64,000 nucleotides of DNA from Archilochus colubris (GCA_023079485.1 CM041090.1:9112519-9176518), one strand, 5' to 3'. Numbered from the stretch's first letter, positions 1 through 11,276 are shown. Numbers and translations are program-made. Notes: a model not told the origin generated them from the letters alone.

Positions 1-725
1 ACCAATTCATGCAGAGATGCCAAAGTTTAATGCTGGGCTGGCAATTAAATGAATAACAGTGGCTCTTTATTAACCCCTCTCTTATCCCAGAAAGGGAGAA
101 GAAAGATAAGAAAGGAGAGACACTTTGGAGTTGGAAACTAAACTACACAGCTTTAATGAAATCGTAATAATGAAAAAGAAAATAATGATGTATATATAGA
201 TCTATATACAGATATATACAAACCCAAGATTGTTCTTCATACAATAACACACACATCACCCCTGAGGCTGCAGGGCAGCCCTGGAAAAGGCCCCAGCTGG
301 ACCCCTGAACTCAGTGGGCATTAGGAGCCCGATTCAGGAATGCATGGATCAGGATTGATGGCAGAAGAACAGAGTCCTCCCTGGATGAAAAAGAGATTGA
401 CCCTTATGATCTCTCAGCTTTATACTGCTTATGGGACATAATACTTGGTTTAGTCAATTTTGTGTTACCTGTTTGGTCCAATCCTCCCTGCAGGAGGGTC
501 ACAGTTGGGAACACTTCTCCTTGCTTTTGTGTCCAGTGCATAAGCAGCTTAGCAGAACCAAGCAGTGACCTTAGTTTCTATAGGAATAAGTATAATCAAG
601 AGCCTTTCTGCATATCATTCTCCAGCAATATCTATAAATATCAAGCATTATTAGTCCTAGAAGCAGACACTGACGGAAAAACATGCATTGATTTTAGAAA
701 GTACAGTCACTCAGAAGAGACTTAA
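1..725 (-). mobile_element. Possible decayed endogenous-retrovirus fragment (tentative)
   Basis: This edge segment differs in texture from the AT-rich DNA after it. It has a purine-rich tract at about 88-120, a TTTATT at 66-71 that reads as an AATAAA poly(A) signal on the minus strand, and a more GC-balanced block at 250-560. The overall look recalls the 3' part of bird endogenous retroviruses in minus orientation, but I could not find LTR ends or a target duplication because the left side runs off the window. No retroviral protein motif is readable; the only open frame is 87 codons at 462-725. It could equally be ordinary unique sequence. Confidence 0.28.
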
Positions 726-730
726 ATTAA

Positions 731-1420
731 AATTGTAAGTACTAAAAAGAAATCTGGCCTACCCTGACTCAAACTTAGACAAGACAATAATTAGAAAATA
801 TAATGAAAAGCACCAGTGTATTTTATTTATATGAAGTTATCCACGTTTAAGGAATGTTTTTTGTGCCTTATACAATCTAGACGAATCTATACAATGCAAC
901 CAGTGAAACACTTGTTCTGCATTTAAATAACCCAGAGCATAGCACACGTTCAAAGTAGAGGTGAAGCAATCACTAATCCCTCACACACAATGCAGCCTTG
1001 AACTACACTGGTCCACTCCTTGTCAAGGTTTTTTGACAGTGCTTCTTAGAGCACTGTGATTAAGAATCCTGTTGCCACCTCAAAAAATTGACTCTGTCTC
1101 TAAGAATTTGTCATGACAGTTCAGTCCACCAGAACATTTGCAAACCAAGCTCCAGTAGGCTAGAGATAATGCAAGGTGAATGAAGTCATAGGATATTTTC
1201 CTTGTAAACACAAGTCATAACATAACTAAAATTATATATCATTTCTGTACCTCTTTGTTGAATTGTTTCACCTCTCTGTAATTCTTCCTCTAGCTCCTTC
1301 TATGCCTCCCCTCCACCTTTCCAAATTATGCTCTTAAAAATGACACAGGCAACCCAGGGTTTCAGCTGAAAATGAAATTTCAAACCGCAGAGCATGGCCC
1401 CAGCTTCAGAGAAATGATTG
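731..1420. other. Non-coding stretch, nothing recognised
   Basis: AT-rich sequence up to the left target duplication of the solo LTR. No open frame of note, no repeat and no RNA gene is visible. Confidence 0.6.
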
Positions 1421-1426
1421 AAGTAC
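1421..1426. repeat. Left target-site duplication AAGTAC of the solo LTR
   Basis: The six bases AAGTAC here are repeated exactly at 1753-1758, directly outside the TG and CA ends of the LTR. An exact 6-bp duplication is the integration footprint usual for class II (ERVK/alpharetrovirus-like) elements; class I and class III elements more often give 4-5 bp. Confidence 0.82.
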
Positions 1427-1752
1427 TGTTGCAAGACAAACCTCTCTTAGGGTATGACGCTCCAAGGTCCAACCAGGTGTTCCAGCAGAAACTCACAAAT
1501 AGTGCTCTGAGTCCATTGCCCTCAGGGTTGACCAGCCTGGATCAGTGCTGTTGCTCCAAGAGCAGCCAATCTCTCTGCTGGCTTGCTCAGGAGTGAGCTG
1601 AGCCTGGGAGTTTGAGCCTCACCTTTTATTGGCCCCCTAATCCTGCTCATGCGCAGTGGGGGCCCTGCCCTAATCAGGCACAGGTGGGCTTAACACAAGC
1701 TCATGCCCACTCCCTGGCAATTAGTGGCACCTGGTTGCCTCATTTCACTACA
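1427..1752 (-). mobile_element. Solo endogenous-retrovirus LTR, probably class II (ERVK-like)
   Basis: A 326-bp unit that starts TG and ends CA, bounded by perfect AAGTAC duplications. On the minus strand it carries a poly(A) signal AATAAA at 1625-1630 (inside ATTGG-flanked CCAATAAAAG, which could also serve as a TATA-like element). This gives a short U3 of about 120 bp (1631-1752) and an R-U5 of about 200 bp (1427-1624). The body is more GC-rich than its surroundings. No internal retroviral sequence adjoins it, so it is a solo LTR left by recombination between the two LTRs of a provirus. Its U3 and poly(A) block recurs at 42487-42671, which supports a dispersed family. The exact duplication suggests a fairly recent insertion. 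The class assignment rests only on the 6-bp duplication. Confidence 0.8.
1625..1630 (-). promoter_or_regulatory. LTR polyadenylation signal AATAAA (minus strand)
   Basis: TTTATT on the + strand reads AATAAA on the minus strand, at the expected place between U3 and U5 of the solo LTR. The related LTR has the same signal at 42554-42559 in the same context, so it is a conserved family feature. Confidence 0.65.
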
Positions 1753-1758
1753 AAGTAC
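1753..1758. repeat. Right target-site duplication AAGTAC of the solo LTR
   Basis: Exact copy of 1421-1426, immediately after the terminal CA of the LTR at 1751-1752. Confidence 0.82.
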
Positions 1759-4055
1759 CACTAAATCAGAGGCTGAAATGAACAGTAATAACCTGTATTA
1801 TGTTGTTATATATGATCAAACTTTGGAGCAGTTGAGAATGTCTTTTCTCCTGGATAAGCTTTATCAAATCACGCACAACCAGATACTAAAATGAAAAGGA
1901 AATGAAAGTTACTTCTTCTCTGAAGTTTCATTTCACTCTTTCTCATCCTTATACCATACTGAAAAATAGAGATTGTGCTGGAAAGATTTTAATCTTATTT
2001 ATTATCTGTTCTACTGTAAAGTACTATGCAGGCTATGTGGCTGCAGACTATTTCTTGTTCGTGTCACTTAAAAATAGTAGAATTAGGCCCGTGTAATCTT
2101 GCAAGGATTGGAAAAATATATGGTTTCCTTGGCATTAATGAGAACTGTTGGGTAATGTCTCCCCTCAGAGGTAGTATAGGAAGCATGCACCAGTCCAGTA
2201 TCTCTCCTTGCTGCAAGATGTCAGGAGGAAATGGATTGTACATTATGCATTATAGTTGAAAATGCAATTATAGTTGAAACTCCATCCTACATTGCATTAG
2301 AGATTGCCAGTTTAGTTCTTTTCCTTTATGGGAAATGACTGTAGCTAATTAATACAATCTGTTAGAATTAATGATGGAAAAATATATGGGAAATTAGAAA
2401 TGAAATATTGATATAGAGGATTAAGCTTCTTTTTATGAACTATAACCAGTTTTGGGGCTAAAAAGGGGGCCTGCAAAGGAGAAATCTAGCTGACTACATT
2501 CTGATATTTCAGCTTCACAAAAATAAAATGAAGGCAAAATAATTAATAAGTCGTTTCTATTGATTTAAGAGTCAATTACTTGCAAGCTAGAAATTTTAGC
2601 ATTTTTGCAGGCAAAGGTTTAGAGTGGCTCTGTGCCAGGCTTAGCTATGTTTGGGAGAATTGTCTTTCTCAGTAGTGTCCCATTCAGCCCTTTAAGGCTT
2701 ACAAGAAAATTCTCTTGCCTCAAAAGTATTAATTTAGGATAATGCATCAGCATGTACTCTACCCTATGCCTGTTTGAGGGGTTCTATTAAGAAATATGCT
2801 GATGACTTCTTTCAATATTTTCTTCTGCCACTTTTATGAGATTCATAGAAATGTTCTTGAACTGACTTTTAAAAAAATATCCTAGAAGATTTCTACAAAT
2901 TACTCACAGTTTTGACATTGCTGTTTCTTAAACTAGGCAATAGAGAAAAAGGATAGTTTAATAGATAGAGCTTATTTTTTGAGGTCTGCTTGTCCTTCAC
3001 ATTTCTTGTATAGAAGAGACAGAAGATAGACCTAGTATGTGGCAGATACAAAATATCCAAGAACAACTTGTTCTTTATAAATGAGGGGGAAAATATCCCA
3101 GATTATAAAATAAGATTTTCTGAGGTGACCACCATCACCACAGGAAAAGTCTAGAAGTTGTAACAGGGGTGAGAACTAGGAAAACATCAGCTCGCTGCAC
3201 AGTAGCACTTGGTAGCAAATAAAACTATAGGAGTTATTAGGTAGGAAACAAAGTTTAGAGAAAGCACAAAGCTTCACCACAGTATAAACTCATGCTGCAG
3301 CTTGAACCATTTGTGAAGGGAAGTCCATAGCTGCAAAAATGGACACAAGGCAGCTGGGAGAAGCAGCAATGTGTGTGCATCAGCTGCCATACATGCAGCA
3401 GCAAAGTAGCCAGAGCTTTCATGCTTAGAAAGGTCCCAGTTGGGTAGAAGTGTGAAAAAGCTTTGTAAAATCATGAGAAGTAAATAAAAGGTATGTTGGG
3501 GCTCATTGCTCATCTTGTCTCCAAATATAAGTATAGAACATGATGAAACCTAATGACTGGCAGGTTCAAAGCAGACAGCAGCAGGCACATCTTCACTGAG
3601 CAGCACATCATTAGAGTGTGGAACTGCATGAACATATGAAGCTTCAGTCAGATAAAGAGGAGAATGAGGATGAAGAATTTCGTCCAACAGATGTCTGTAG
3701 AATGTGTAGATTCCATGTGTTATTCAAGTAATCCCTTCATAACAAATTGCTGCAGTCAGAGAGACAATATTTTATTTTGAAAGCTAAGTATCCTGTACAT
3801 AAAGCAGGGGTGCAAGTACAAGTTTGGTATCTGAGGGAGTTTCAGATTTAAACATAATCCTTAGAAGACAAAACCACACACAGAGAAATTTTATATTCTC
3901 TTAGACATTATGAAATGCCAAATATCACCTGGGAAATAGCAAATCAAGATTAAGAATCATTTCCCTTCCATCAGCCTTTGCATTGGCAGTTTTAAAACAC
4001 TTCTCACAGGCACTATTTCTCATACTGTTGTAAATCGGGCTGGTAGGATTTTGGG
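1759..4055. other. Non-coding stretch, nothing recognised
   Basis: AT-rich, apparently unique DNA. The longest open frame is 79 codons (3274-3513, minus) with no family resemblance. A small imperfect 18-bp tandem echo (TATAGTTGAAA twice) lies at 2251-2279. Confidence 0.6.
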
Positions 4056-4078
4056 TTTTTTGTTTTGTTTTGTTTTTT
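4056..4078. repeat. (TTTTG)n low-complexity tract
   Basis: T-rich run with G every fifth base, TTTTG repeated about four times. It belongs to the GTTT-type tracts that recur through the window. Confidence 0.8.
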
Positions 4079-4750
4079 AAATGGCTAAATAAGATAAGGA
4101 ATGACCAATACAGTCTAGTTTTCAAAGGTTTGGTTCATCCCTATCTTTCACTAAAAGAGAAATAGAGAAACCTGTCACTGTAGTTGTCAGGTCACAGTGG
4201 AGATAGCAAGGGAAAAGTAAGAAACTTACTCCTCAGGACAGACATCTGAAAATGAACAGATAAAAAAAGTGTGCACGGTCCCATAAAATATCTAAAAATC
4301 TATTTTGTCCCAACTAGGAAGGGTTTTTTTTTCCCAAGGAAATATAAATTATAATATATGTACCTTTCTTCATTCTAATAGTAAATTAATCAATTTTCTG
4401 ACCATAGCTGCTGAAATAAAATAACAATAATTAGCCTACTCCAGATTTGAAGATCTTAATATACTGTGGCAGGACAACATTATGTATTTCTTCATTTTTT
4501 TCATACCCCTTTTCTGAATGGAACTTGGAGTAGAAAGATGGAACAAGTCCAGATATTGTTCTCTTTGGTACTATACATACTGCTAATTGCAATTGAACAT
4601 AAGATCTAAGATACCAGAAGTCATATTCATAACCCAGTGAATTTCTTTGATAAAAAAAGCAAACCCCAAATCCCAGTATAATCCTGGGATAGACATTTAA
4701 CTAAAGAATATTACTGCTAGAATATCTGTAACAGAACTGCTAGATTGTTT
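4079..4750. other. Non-coding stretch, nothing recognised
   Basis: AT-rich sequence with short T and A runs; no gene, RNA or mobile element is visible. Confidence 0.55.
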
Positions 4751-4957
4751 GGATGCTTTAAATGTCAGAATACTGTCAATAGGATTATGTGAGATGATTA
4801 AGATACTGTAGAGTCTGAGTTCAAGGATGCTTGGTAGTTCCTGAATATCAGGATCCTTTAAATGTCAGAATATTGTCAATAGGATTATGTGAGATGATTA
4901 AAATACTGTAGAGTCTGAGTTCAAGGATGCTTGGTAGTTCCTGAATATCAGGATCCT
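4751..4957. repeat. Tandem duplication of a 100-bp unit, 2.07 copies
   Basis: The unit at 4751-4850 is repeated with a period of exactly 100 bp at 4851-4950, and a third copy starts for seven bases (GGATCCT, 4951-4957). The two full units differ at only three places that I can count (4755/4855, 4773/4873 and 4802/4902), so they are about 97% identical. The unit is not low-complexity and matches no other sequence in the window. The junction word GGATSCT at both edges suggests replication slippage or unequal exchange at a short repeat. An open frame of 120 codons (4931-5293) starts inside the second unit but has no recognisable product. Confidence 0.93.
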
Positions 4958-7110
4958 CTACTGTATTTTTTTAAAAATGGGCTATCTACCCACAGCTCTG
5001 CAAATCACCTGTCCTTTCCAAAAGCCTTAATCTATCTTCTGAGTAAGATAAAACTTCAGAGAAGTTGTCAATACAATCCAGACAATCTACCTCAGTCACA
5101 GAGTGATAGAATCTCACTCTCCAGGACTGAAAGAATTGTTTCTTCCCTGTATCGCTCACATGAGCAGCTGAACTGGTGCCCTATGAACTTCTGGCATGGA
5201 GACATCTGTCCAGTACAAAGAGAACTAAGACCAGAGGTACTCTCACAGCATCATCTGTTCATCACTTTCTGTCAGCTCTCAGTTCACACCTAGTTCAGCC
5301 TCTGGTTTTTGTACAATCCAGAACACAGAACCTGTAGTAGAAAGTTCTATCCGAGCAATTTTTCCTTATACTTTTACTGTAAAAAACCCCCTGTGCTTAC
5401 ACATAACATTATGTTTCTATCTCCCACAGCTAAAAAACCAGCATATATCATGGTGCAAGGGGAGAACCTGGAATGTGAGTGACAGCCACACTCTTGCAGA
5501 GCTGTGGCCCTGGTACTGATTGATGTAATTGTGGGGTGCCAGGCAGTGCTTGGCTGTGCAATGTGTGAACCTTTGTGCAAGCAGTGCCAAAGAAAGCCCC
5601 AGAGATATTTGGTTCAGTGAGGAAGAAAGCCTCATGCTGCTACCAGTGTGTTACTGCTAACACTGTTCTTTCAAATGACACGGAAGCAGTACTGGGTTGT
5701 CTTAGGCCAGATTTTTCCTGTCTACCCTGAATATGCTGTGGGGTGCCCTCTCTTTCCAGAAGTCTAGGGATGGATCTTCATCTTGCTACTAAATGTTCTC
5801 ACATGGCTGCTGCTGAATATGGCCCTGACTGGCTTCAGAAATAATGCACCACATTATAAAAATAGAAATTAGTCACTTTTCCAATTCAATTGGCAGTTTT
5901 TTGTTTTTAATATTTTTATTACAGCAGACATCATCGTCCAGCCATCTGCTAAAGATGAGACAGACAATAACTGAGCAGAACTGGAATGGATTTTGCTGCA
6001 TCTGCAGCTGGGCATTTCATTACTGTACTCTGGTGGGGAATTGATGGTGGGAGGTGTTTTGTTCTTTTTATAGAGACAACCAAAATGTGATGCTCAGCAA
6101 CACTTTGCTGTGAAAAAGGTTCCTGTTGGCTACAGGGAGACTGAATAAGCCATACTGACCTTTGCTTACCTCTGTCCTATCATTTATGAGGGAAGATGCA
6201 ACCAGACTGTCCCAGTTCCTCCTGTCATTTCTGAGGCTCTTCTGGTCACTGAATTATTCAAATTTTTGCACATTTGAGAAAGAAGGCAGGCTGACACCCA
6301 CAGGTGCCAAAACTGTCCTGCATCTTTCTATAACTCCCCATGCTTCTTCCTTTCCCTTATCTCCCTATTTTAGTTCTGCAGATAAGTTATCCTCTAGAGG
6401 AACAACCAAACCATCTTCCTTCAGGAACAGTCTTCTTCAGTCTCTTCAGTTTCTCCTCAGACTCTTCCTTGCTTAAATCCAAAATTACTCCAGAATAGAC
6501 AATTAGGATGAGTAACTTTGGCCTGCTATCTGCCATTTTGGTTATTAAAAGAATACTCAGAATGAGATAAGCATTCTTTTCTATGAAATAAAAGTAATAT
6601 TTTTTTTTCTTTTTCTTTTAGCTTGGCAAAAATAAAATAAAACAGTGCTTATTAGGGTTAACATTAGGTCCAGGGTAAGGAGTGAGGAAAGACAGGCAGG
6701 AGGAATGCCCTGAAGATATGTTAGGACATTAATCAGTCATCTGCTCACAGAGGCTGAAACTGAAGCCTTGAACTCCCATGGTAGCTTTTACTTTTGAAGT
6801 TTCTGGGGTTTGGTGTTATTTAGCCAGAACTGCTCCTGCAAGGTTGCCCTGTTTGTCTATGTCCTCTTGGCACAAATATAATTCTTTCTATTGGTTCTTC
6901 CCATGGGATCTTTCAAAAAGTTGTAAAACTTGCTGGACTAAAAGATGCTCATAAACATAAAATTTGCCACTTGTGTACAATTTAAAAAAAGAAAAAAAAA
7001 GGAATAAGAAAAAAAGCAAGAATTGTCTTTATCAACTTTAACAAATCTCAGCATGAAAACACTGAAGAATTAAAGAATGGAGAAAACACAGCTAGAAGCA
7101 GCACATAAAT
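4958..7110. other. Non-coding stretch, nothing recognised
   Basis: Open frames of 120 codons (4931-5293, +) and 104 codons (6162-6476, +) occur here. Both are rich in Ser and Leu, lack any known domain and have no splice or codon pattern that I would trust. The stretch also has short T-rich and A-rich runs near 6600 and 6985-7000. Confidence 0.55.
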
Positions 7111-7112
7111 GA

Positions 7113-7175
7113 GCCCTGATCCATTGCCCATTGATGTCAGTGGAAAGACTTGCACTGACTTCATTAGATCAGGCC
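7113..7175. repeat. Ancient palindromic interspersed-repeat relic
   Basis: A 63-bp imperfect inverted repeat. The outer arms GCCCTGATCCA (7113-7123) and TAGATCAGGCC (7165-7175) pair at 9 of 11 positions. The inner arms TGATGTCAGTG (7132-7142) and CACTGACTTCA (7153-7163) pair at 10 of 11. The GATCAGGCC ends and the TGAAGTCAGTGG-type inner words are characteristic of a very old palindromic repeat found widely in reptile and bird genomes, probably the relic of a non-autonomous DNA transposon. I do not assign a family name. The mutations fit great age. Confidence 0.5.
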
Positions 7176-7177
7176 TC

Positions 7178-8055
7178 TTGTGAAGGTCTGAAAAATGCTA
7201 ACAGGGGAGCCTTTACACAGGGCAGTTTCAAAACTAAATTGGATGCATTGTTTTCATCAGTTTCTTATATATAGCATTGCTATACAGAATGGCCCTGTCC
7301 GCTAGAAACTAACAGAACAACATAATAATATAAGGACTGTAGCAAAGAAAAGGGGAAGATGGAATTAATCTTTTTTTATTAGCCTTCAATTTGTTGGAAA
7401 ACTACCTATGCCAAGAAGAAATACAATTGAAGACAATATGTGATACCGTATTACAGCTGTTTATTTTAGAAGACACAAATAAAGTCATTTGACTGTTGCC
7501 TTTCTGTTTATTTTTATGTGTCCCCCCCTTCCATGCCACATTTCTTTTTAAGAAATCCCATAGCAAAGACAAACTGAAAGGCTACACAGCAGTCCTTATG
7601 CCATTTTATTATTTTACCAGATGAGGATTCAGGCATGTTTTTAGGTCATTTGACCTCCTTAAATGTATTGGCAGAGCTCTGAAATTCATGGTCAAGAAAT
7701 TATCCTTGCTTCCTTTTCTCATAGTTGTTAAAGTAATAATTTGTATTAATTACAGAAAGTACATCCTTAGTTAACTGAGGAAAAAAATTATTTTTTTTCC
7801 CATGTGTCCCTCACACTTTAGATGATTAATCCAATGGTTAGAGATACAGAAGTTGGTCTGTGAGCCTGTTATTTTGTCTTGTTTAGAGCTGGTAAATGGA
7901 ATAGGAATGCAAAGGAAAAGGTGATCAATACTCAGAGAAAATATCACAAATGCATTTCTAATTGAGTCCACTAAAAAACTTGTCAGTAGGAGAAACTGTA
8001 AGTGCAAGCTTCAAAAAAAAACTCAGATTTTATGGTGCAAAGTGGTATATAGGAT
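7178..8055. other. Non-coding stretch, nothing recognised
   Basis: Unique AT-rich DNA up to the first CR1. The longest frame is 78 codons (7771-8007, minus) with no resemblance to a known protein. Confidence 0.55.
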
Positions 8056-8323
8056 CATGACAGCCTAAGGGGTAATGGCTTTGAACAGGAAAATAGTAAA
8101 TTTAGGTTAGATATTTGGAAGCAATTCTTTACTGTTAGGGTGGTAAAAGACAGGACCAGGTTTCCCTAAGATGCTGTGGCTGCCCCATCCCTGGAAGTGT
8201 TCAAGGCCAGGTTGGATGGGGATGTGAGCAACCTGGTCTGGTGTGAGGTGTCCCTGCCCATGGCAGGAACATTGGAACTAGATGGTCTTTAAGGACCCTT
8301 CCAACCTGATTTGGAAAGTATTC
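8056..8323 (+). mobile_element. CR1 LINE, 5'-truncated 3'-end copy (older subfamily)
   Basis: The 3' portion of a CR1 non-LTR retrotransposon. It begins near the AGGGGTAATGGCTTTGAA word of ORF2, runs through the coding end (CCATCCCTGGAAGTGTTCA) and the 3' UTR (CTAGATGGTCTTTAAGGA, CCTTCCAACC), and stops in a decayed tail. It shares its diagnostic 3' words with the copies at 24628-25578 and 37401-37612 rather than with the younger type at 61567-62206. No open frame spans it, so it is inert. CR1 normally makes no target duplication and none is seen. Confidence 0.9.
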
Positions 8324-8377
8324 TGCCTGCTACAGTGAGTAAAAAAACCCAACTAAAACTCAAACCAAAATAAGAAA

Positions 8378-8945
8378 ATGGATGGGGCTGGCTGTTCCAG
8401 CTGAAGTGCATACAATTCATGGACTGGAAAGCAGGGACTGGGGTAGCAAAGTCCTTCTCACTGTAATAGAAGATGAAGTCTGTGACCACCTGAGCAACCT
8501 GAACGTATGTCAGTCTCTGGGACCTGATGAGATGCATCCCAGGGTCCTGAGCCTGGAATTGGCTTAGGCAGATGCCAAGCCACCCTCCATGATATTTGAA
8601 AACTCATAGCAGTCAGCAGAAGTCACGGGAGACTGGAAAAAACTAAACATTGCATCCACTTTTAGAAGGGTAGAAAGGAACTACTTGGGGAACTACCAAC
8701 CTCTCAACCTCACCTCTTGTGACTGGGAAGATGATCAAACAGATCCCCACAGAAGGTGTGCTAAGGCATTTGCAGGGAGATGATTTCACACAGTCAGCAA
8801 GGCTTTACCAAGGGCAAGTCCTGCTTGACCAGCTGAGTGGCCTTCTGTGACAGAGTGACTACATCAGTGAACAAGGGAAGAGCTGTAGATGTCAACCTGG
8901 ACTCCTGAAAGGCCTTTGACAGGGACAAAGTGAATCTTCTGGGAA
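8378..8945 (+). mobile_element. CR1 LINE fragment covering the start of the reverse-transcriptase domain
   Basis: A 61-codon frame (8382-8567) holds CR1 ORF2 words just before and at the start of the reverse-transcriptase domain, including LGPDEMHPRVL (typical form GPDGIHPRVL). After a stop, further nucleotide words continue the domain: GGCAAGTCCTGCTTGACCAG, and GGCCTTTGAC, the remnant of the KAFD part of motif A. The fragment ends about there, so the YADD-type catalytic motif and the 3' end are absent. Stops and frameshifts make it a dead copy. Since CR1 insertions retain their 3' end, the missing end must have been deleted later. Confidence 0.85.
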
Positions 8946-9258
8946 AATCAGGATATTATTAGATGTAAATTCGTTTCAATAGATTAACCAGGTAATTATT
9001 CAAACTTATATGCCTTTTCCAATAACATATTTTTAATTTTTTTTTATATTTTTCTATTTTTTTAATGTTATTCCAAGAGCATAGTTTTAAACTTTAGTGC
9101 TGAAAGTCAAAAATGAAAGAAATTATTGCAGATACAAAATAAAAGGGCGTGGTTTTGTGAATGCTGTCAGGACCCAAAACATACCTGAAGGTACTGTTCA
9201 GTAAAGTATTTACTACTAATGAAGAATCCAATCACTTCTTCAGGCTGTAAGCTGAAAT
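8946..9258. other. Non-coding spacer between CR1 pieces
   Basis: AT-rich, T-run-containing DNA with no recognisable CR1 words. It separates the reverse-transcriptase fragment from the short 3' CR1 copy. Confidence 0.5.
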
Positions 9259-9369
9259 TGGCACTCAGTGCCATAGTCTAGCAACCGCAACGGTGGTTCA
9301 AGGGTTGGACTCAATGATCTCTGAGGTCCCTTCCAACCCAGCCAATTCTATGATTCTATGAATCTATGA
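9259..9369 (+). mobile_element. Very short CR1 3'-end insertion (younger subfamily)
   Basis: About 110 bp. It starts sharply at GGCACTCAGTGCCATAGTCT, the end of ORF2 in the young copies, and runs through GGTTCAAGGGTTGGACT and CTGAGGTCCCTTCCAACC into ATTCTATG repeats. The wording GCAACGGTGGTTCA is closest to the copy at 58662-58928. It is an extreme 5' truncation and has no coding content. Confidence 0.9.
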
Positions 9370-11254
9370 TTTCTGAGCATGTATTTTTGTTCAGAGATAT
9401 ACATTTTTTGTCCTTGGAACTTAAAACTATATTGTCAAAAGTGCTTAAGCATTTAGATATCTTTTCAGCATCTAAAGCTCTGAATTTATGGGACAAAGCT
9501 TAGAGTTTTGGAAGCCGAGGAGCTATAAATTTGCACATTCTGCAGTTCCATCAGAATAGCCTAATACAACAAAGCACCAGCCTGACAAAGCATTTAAACA
9601 TGCAGTTAATTTCTGTCTCATCCATGATCTTGCTAATTTCACCAAGGCATTCACATGCTTTAAGTGTTAGCTTCAGTATTTTGTTGAAAGAGACATGAAT
9701 ATTTGCTTTACCCATTCTAAGTGCAAGAGCACTTCAGGTTCTCAGCTGCTCTCTCCAGGTGCTCTGTGCTGCTCCATCCTGTCAGCTGCTCTTTCAAGAG
9801 CTCCTCTCGTGCGCTGCTCCAGACTCCTTGAACTCACAGTGTACAGACAGACAATATGGACAAACACTCCTCAGAGAGCACTAAGTCATTAAGAAATATC
9901 TATTTTCCAAATCCAATATATATTTCACTCTCAGTTCATTAAGACAAATTAACTAAATAGTTGAAAGAGCATGCACATGACATTAAAATGCATTAATTCT
10001 CCTCAAGTGCTAATATTCTTAATTTGCTATTTTCATTCATACACTGCAAGAAAAATATTGCAGATAATAATACAACACGCAGGAATGCTCATTCTAACAT
10101 ATGGATTTATCATATAAATAAATCTACTTTAATTTAGCACTGTTTTGGGGCTTGGTTTAGTCTGGCTTTCTGCAAACACATCATCAGAATAATCACAGGA
10201 TGGTACAGAAAGGGGTGGTCTCTCTATTCTTTGAGAATAAGTTGTCACCACAATGAAACAAGTGTTGTAGAAGTAGAAATGTAACCCCTCTGTTTTGGTG
10301 TGCAGGAGTGGATAATCAGCAGTGAAGGTGGACAGAAGCAGCTTCACACTCAGGATGAAATATGAGAAAAAAAGAATGGATTAATGCTGAACTCACACTC
10401 TCCTAGTGCAAACAGGTCCTTGACAGTGGGAAGGGGGTAAACTAATAAAAGTGTGATTCAATAATAATATATTTTTTCCCTCTGAAGTTCTGAGCTACCT
10501 TTTCCTCTTTCTAGACTCCAATTGTTTCTCTTGATAAAGTGCATGATGGGTCATTAATATTTCTTCATATTAAATTATTGAGATATATGTAGGAATACTT
10601 AGACACCATTAACTGAGTTTGCAGAGAGTGACAATTCAGATTTCTCCCACTGAGAACACAAGGAGCAAAGATCAGTACAAAACCCAACTGAACTTTATAT
10701 TACATATGCAACTTTATTAAGACACTTATGTTACCCAGAGAAGGGAGAAAACCCGTGAGGAGAGAGTATTTTTCTGGCAGGAAATGCTTCAGACAGGAAC
10801 ACTGCCCTGTTTCCTATGTTTCAGCACAATTTCAGAAACAACCACCTAACTTTACAGAATTTACTTTATAGCTTCATATCCACACCAGATCTCATGTCTA
10901 AGGAGAGGTCTCACTTTTACACCTCTCAGTACTGCACCTCTCCAGCTACCATCAGCATCTTATCACAACTTTTGTTTACTACAATGAAACCATGGATCAT
11001 CAGCTTCACTGGTAGTTGATCTAGATCACAGAAATGTTTGAAACCATGAAAAAGGGAATATATTCACACTGGTGAGCACATACCCAAGTACAAATCTTGC
11101 ATACTCAGGTTCTGAGAAAGCATGACAGCTCCTGTAAGACCCATGAGTTACCAGTCTTCTCCATGAATCCAGCTACTATTTTTCTTCCTAGTGTGTTAAT
11201 TCACTTCAGGTTGCAGAAATTTTCTCAACATTTTAAAAAAGATTTTAGTAGAGA
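9370..11254. other. Non-coding stretch, nothing recognised
   Basis: Mostly AT-rich unique DNA. A small GC-richer patch at about 9735-9840 has repeated CAGCTGCTCT-like words (65-codon frame 9695-9892), but no LTR ends or gene features could be found around it. Confidence 0.5.
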
Positions 11255-11276
11255 TACACATACATACATACATACA
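11255..11276. repeat. (TACA)n microsatellite
   Basis: A short tetranucleotide run, about five units of CATA/TACA, followed by AT-rich words. Confidence 0.85.

Noticed and set aside
4931..5293. Open frame of 120 codons
   Set aside because: It begins in the second unit of a tandem duplication, has no domain or signal, and its length is within chance for 64 kb.
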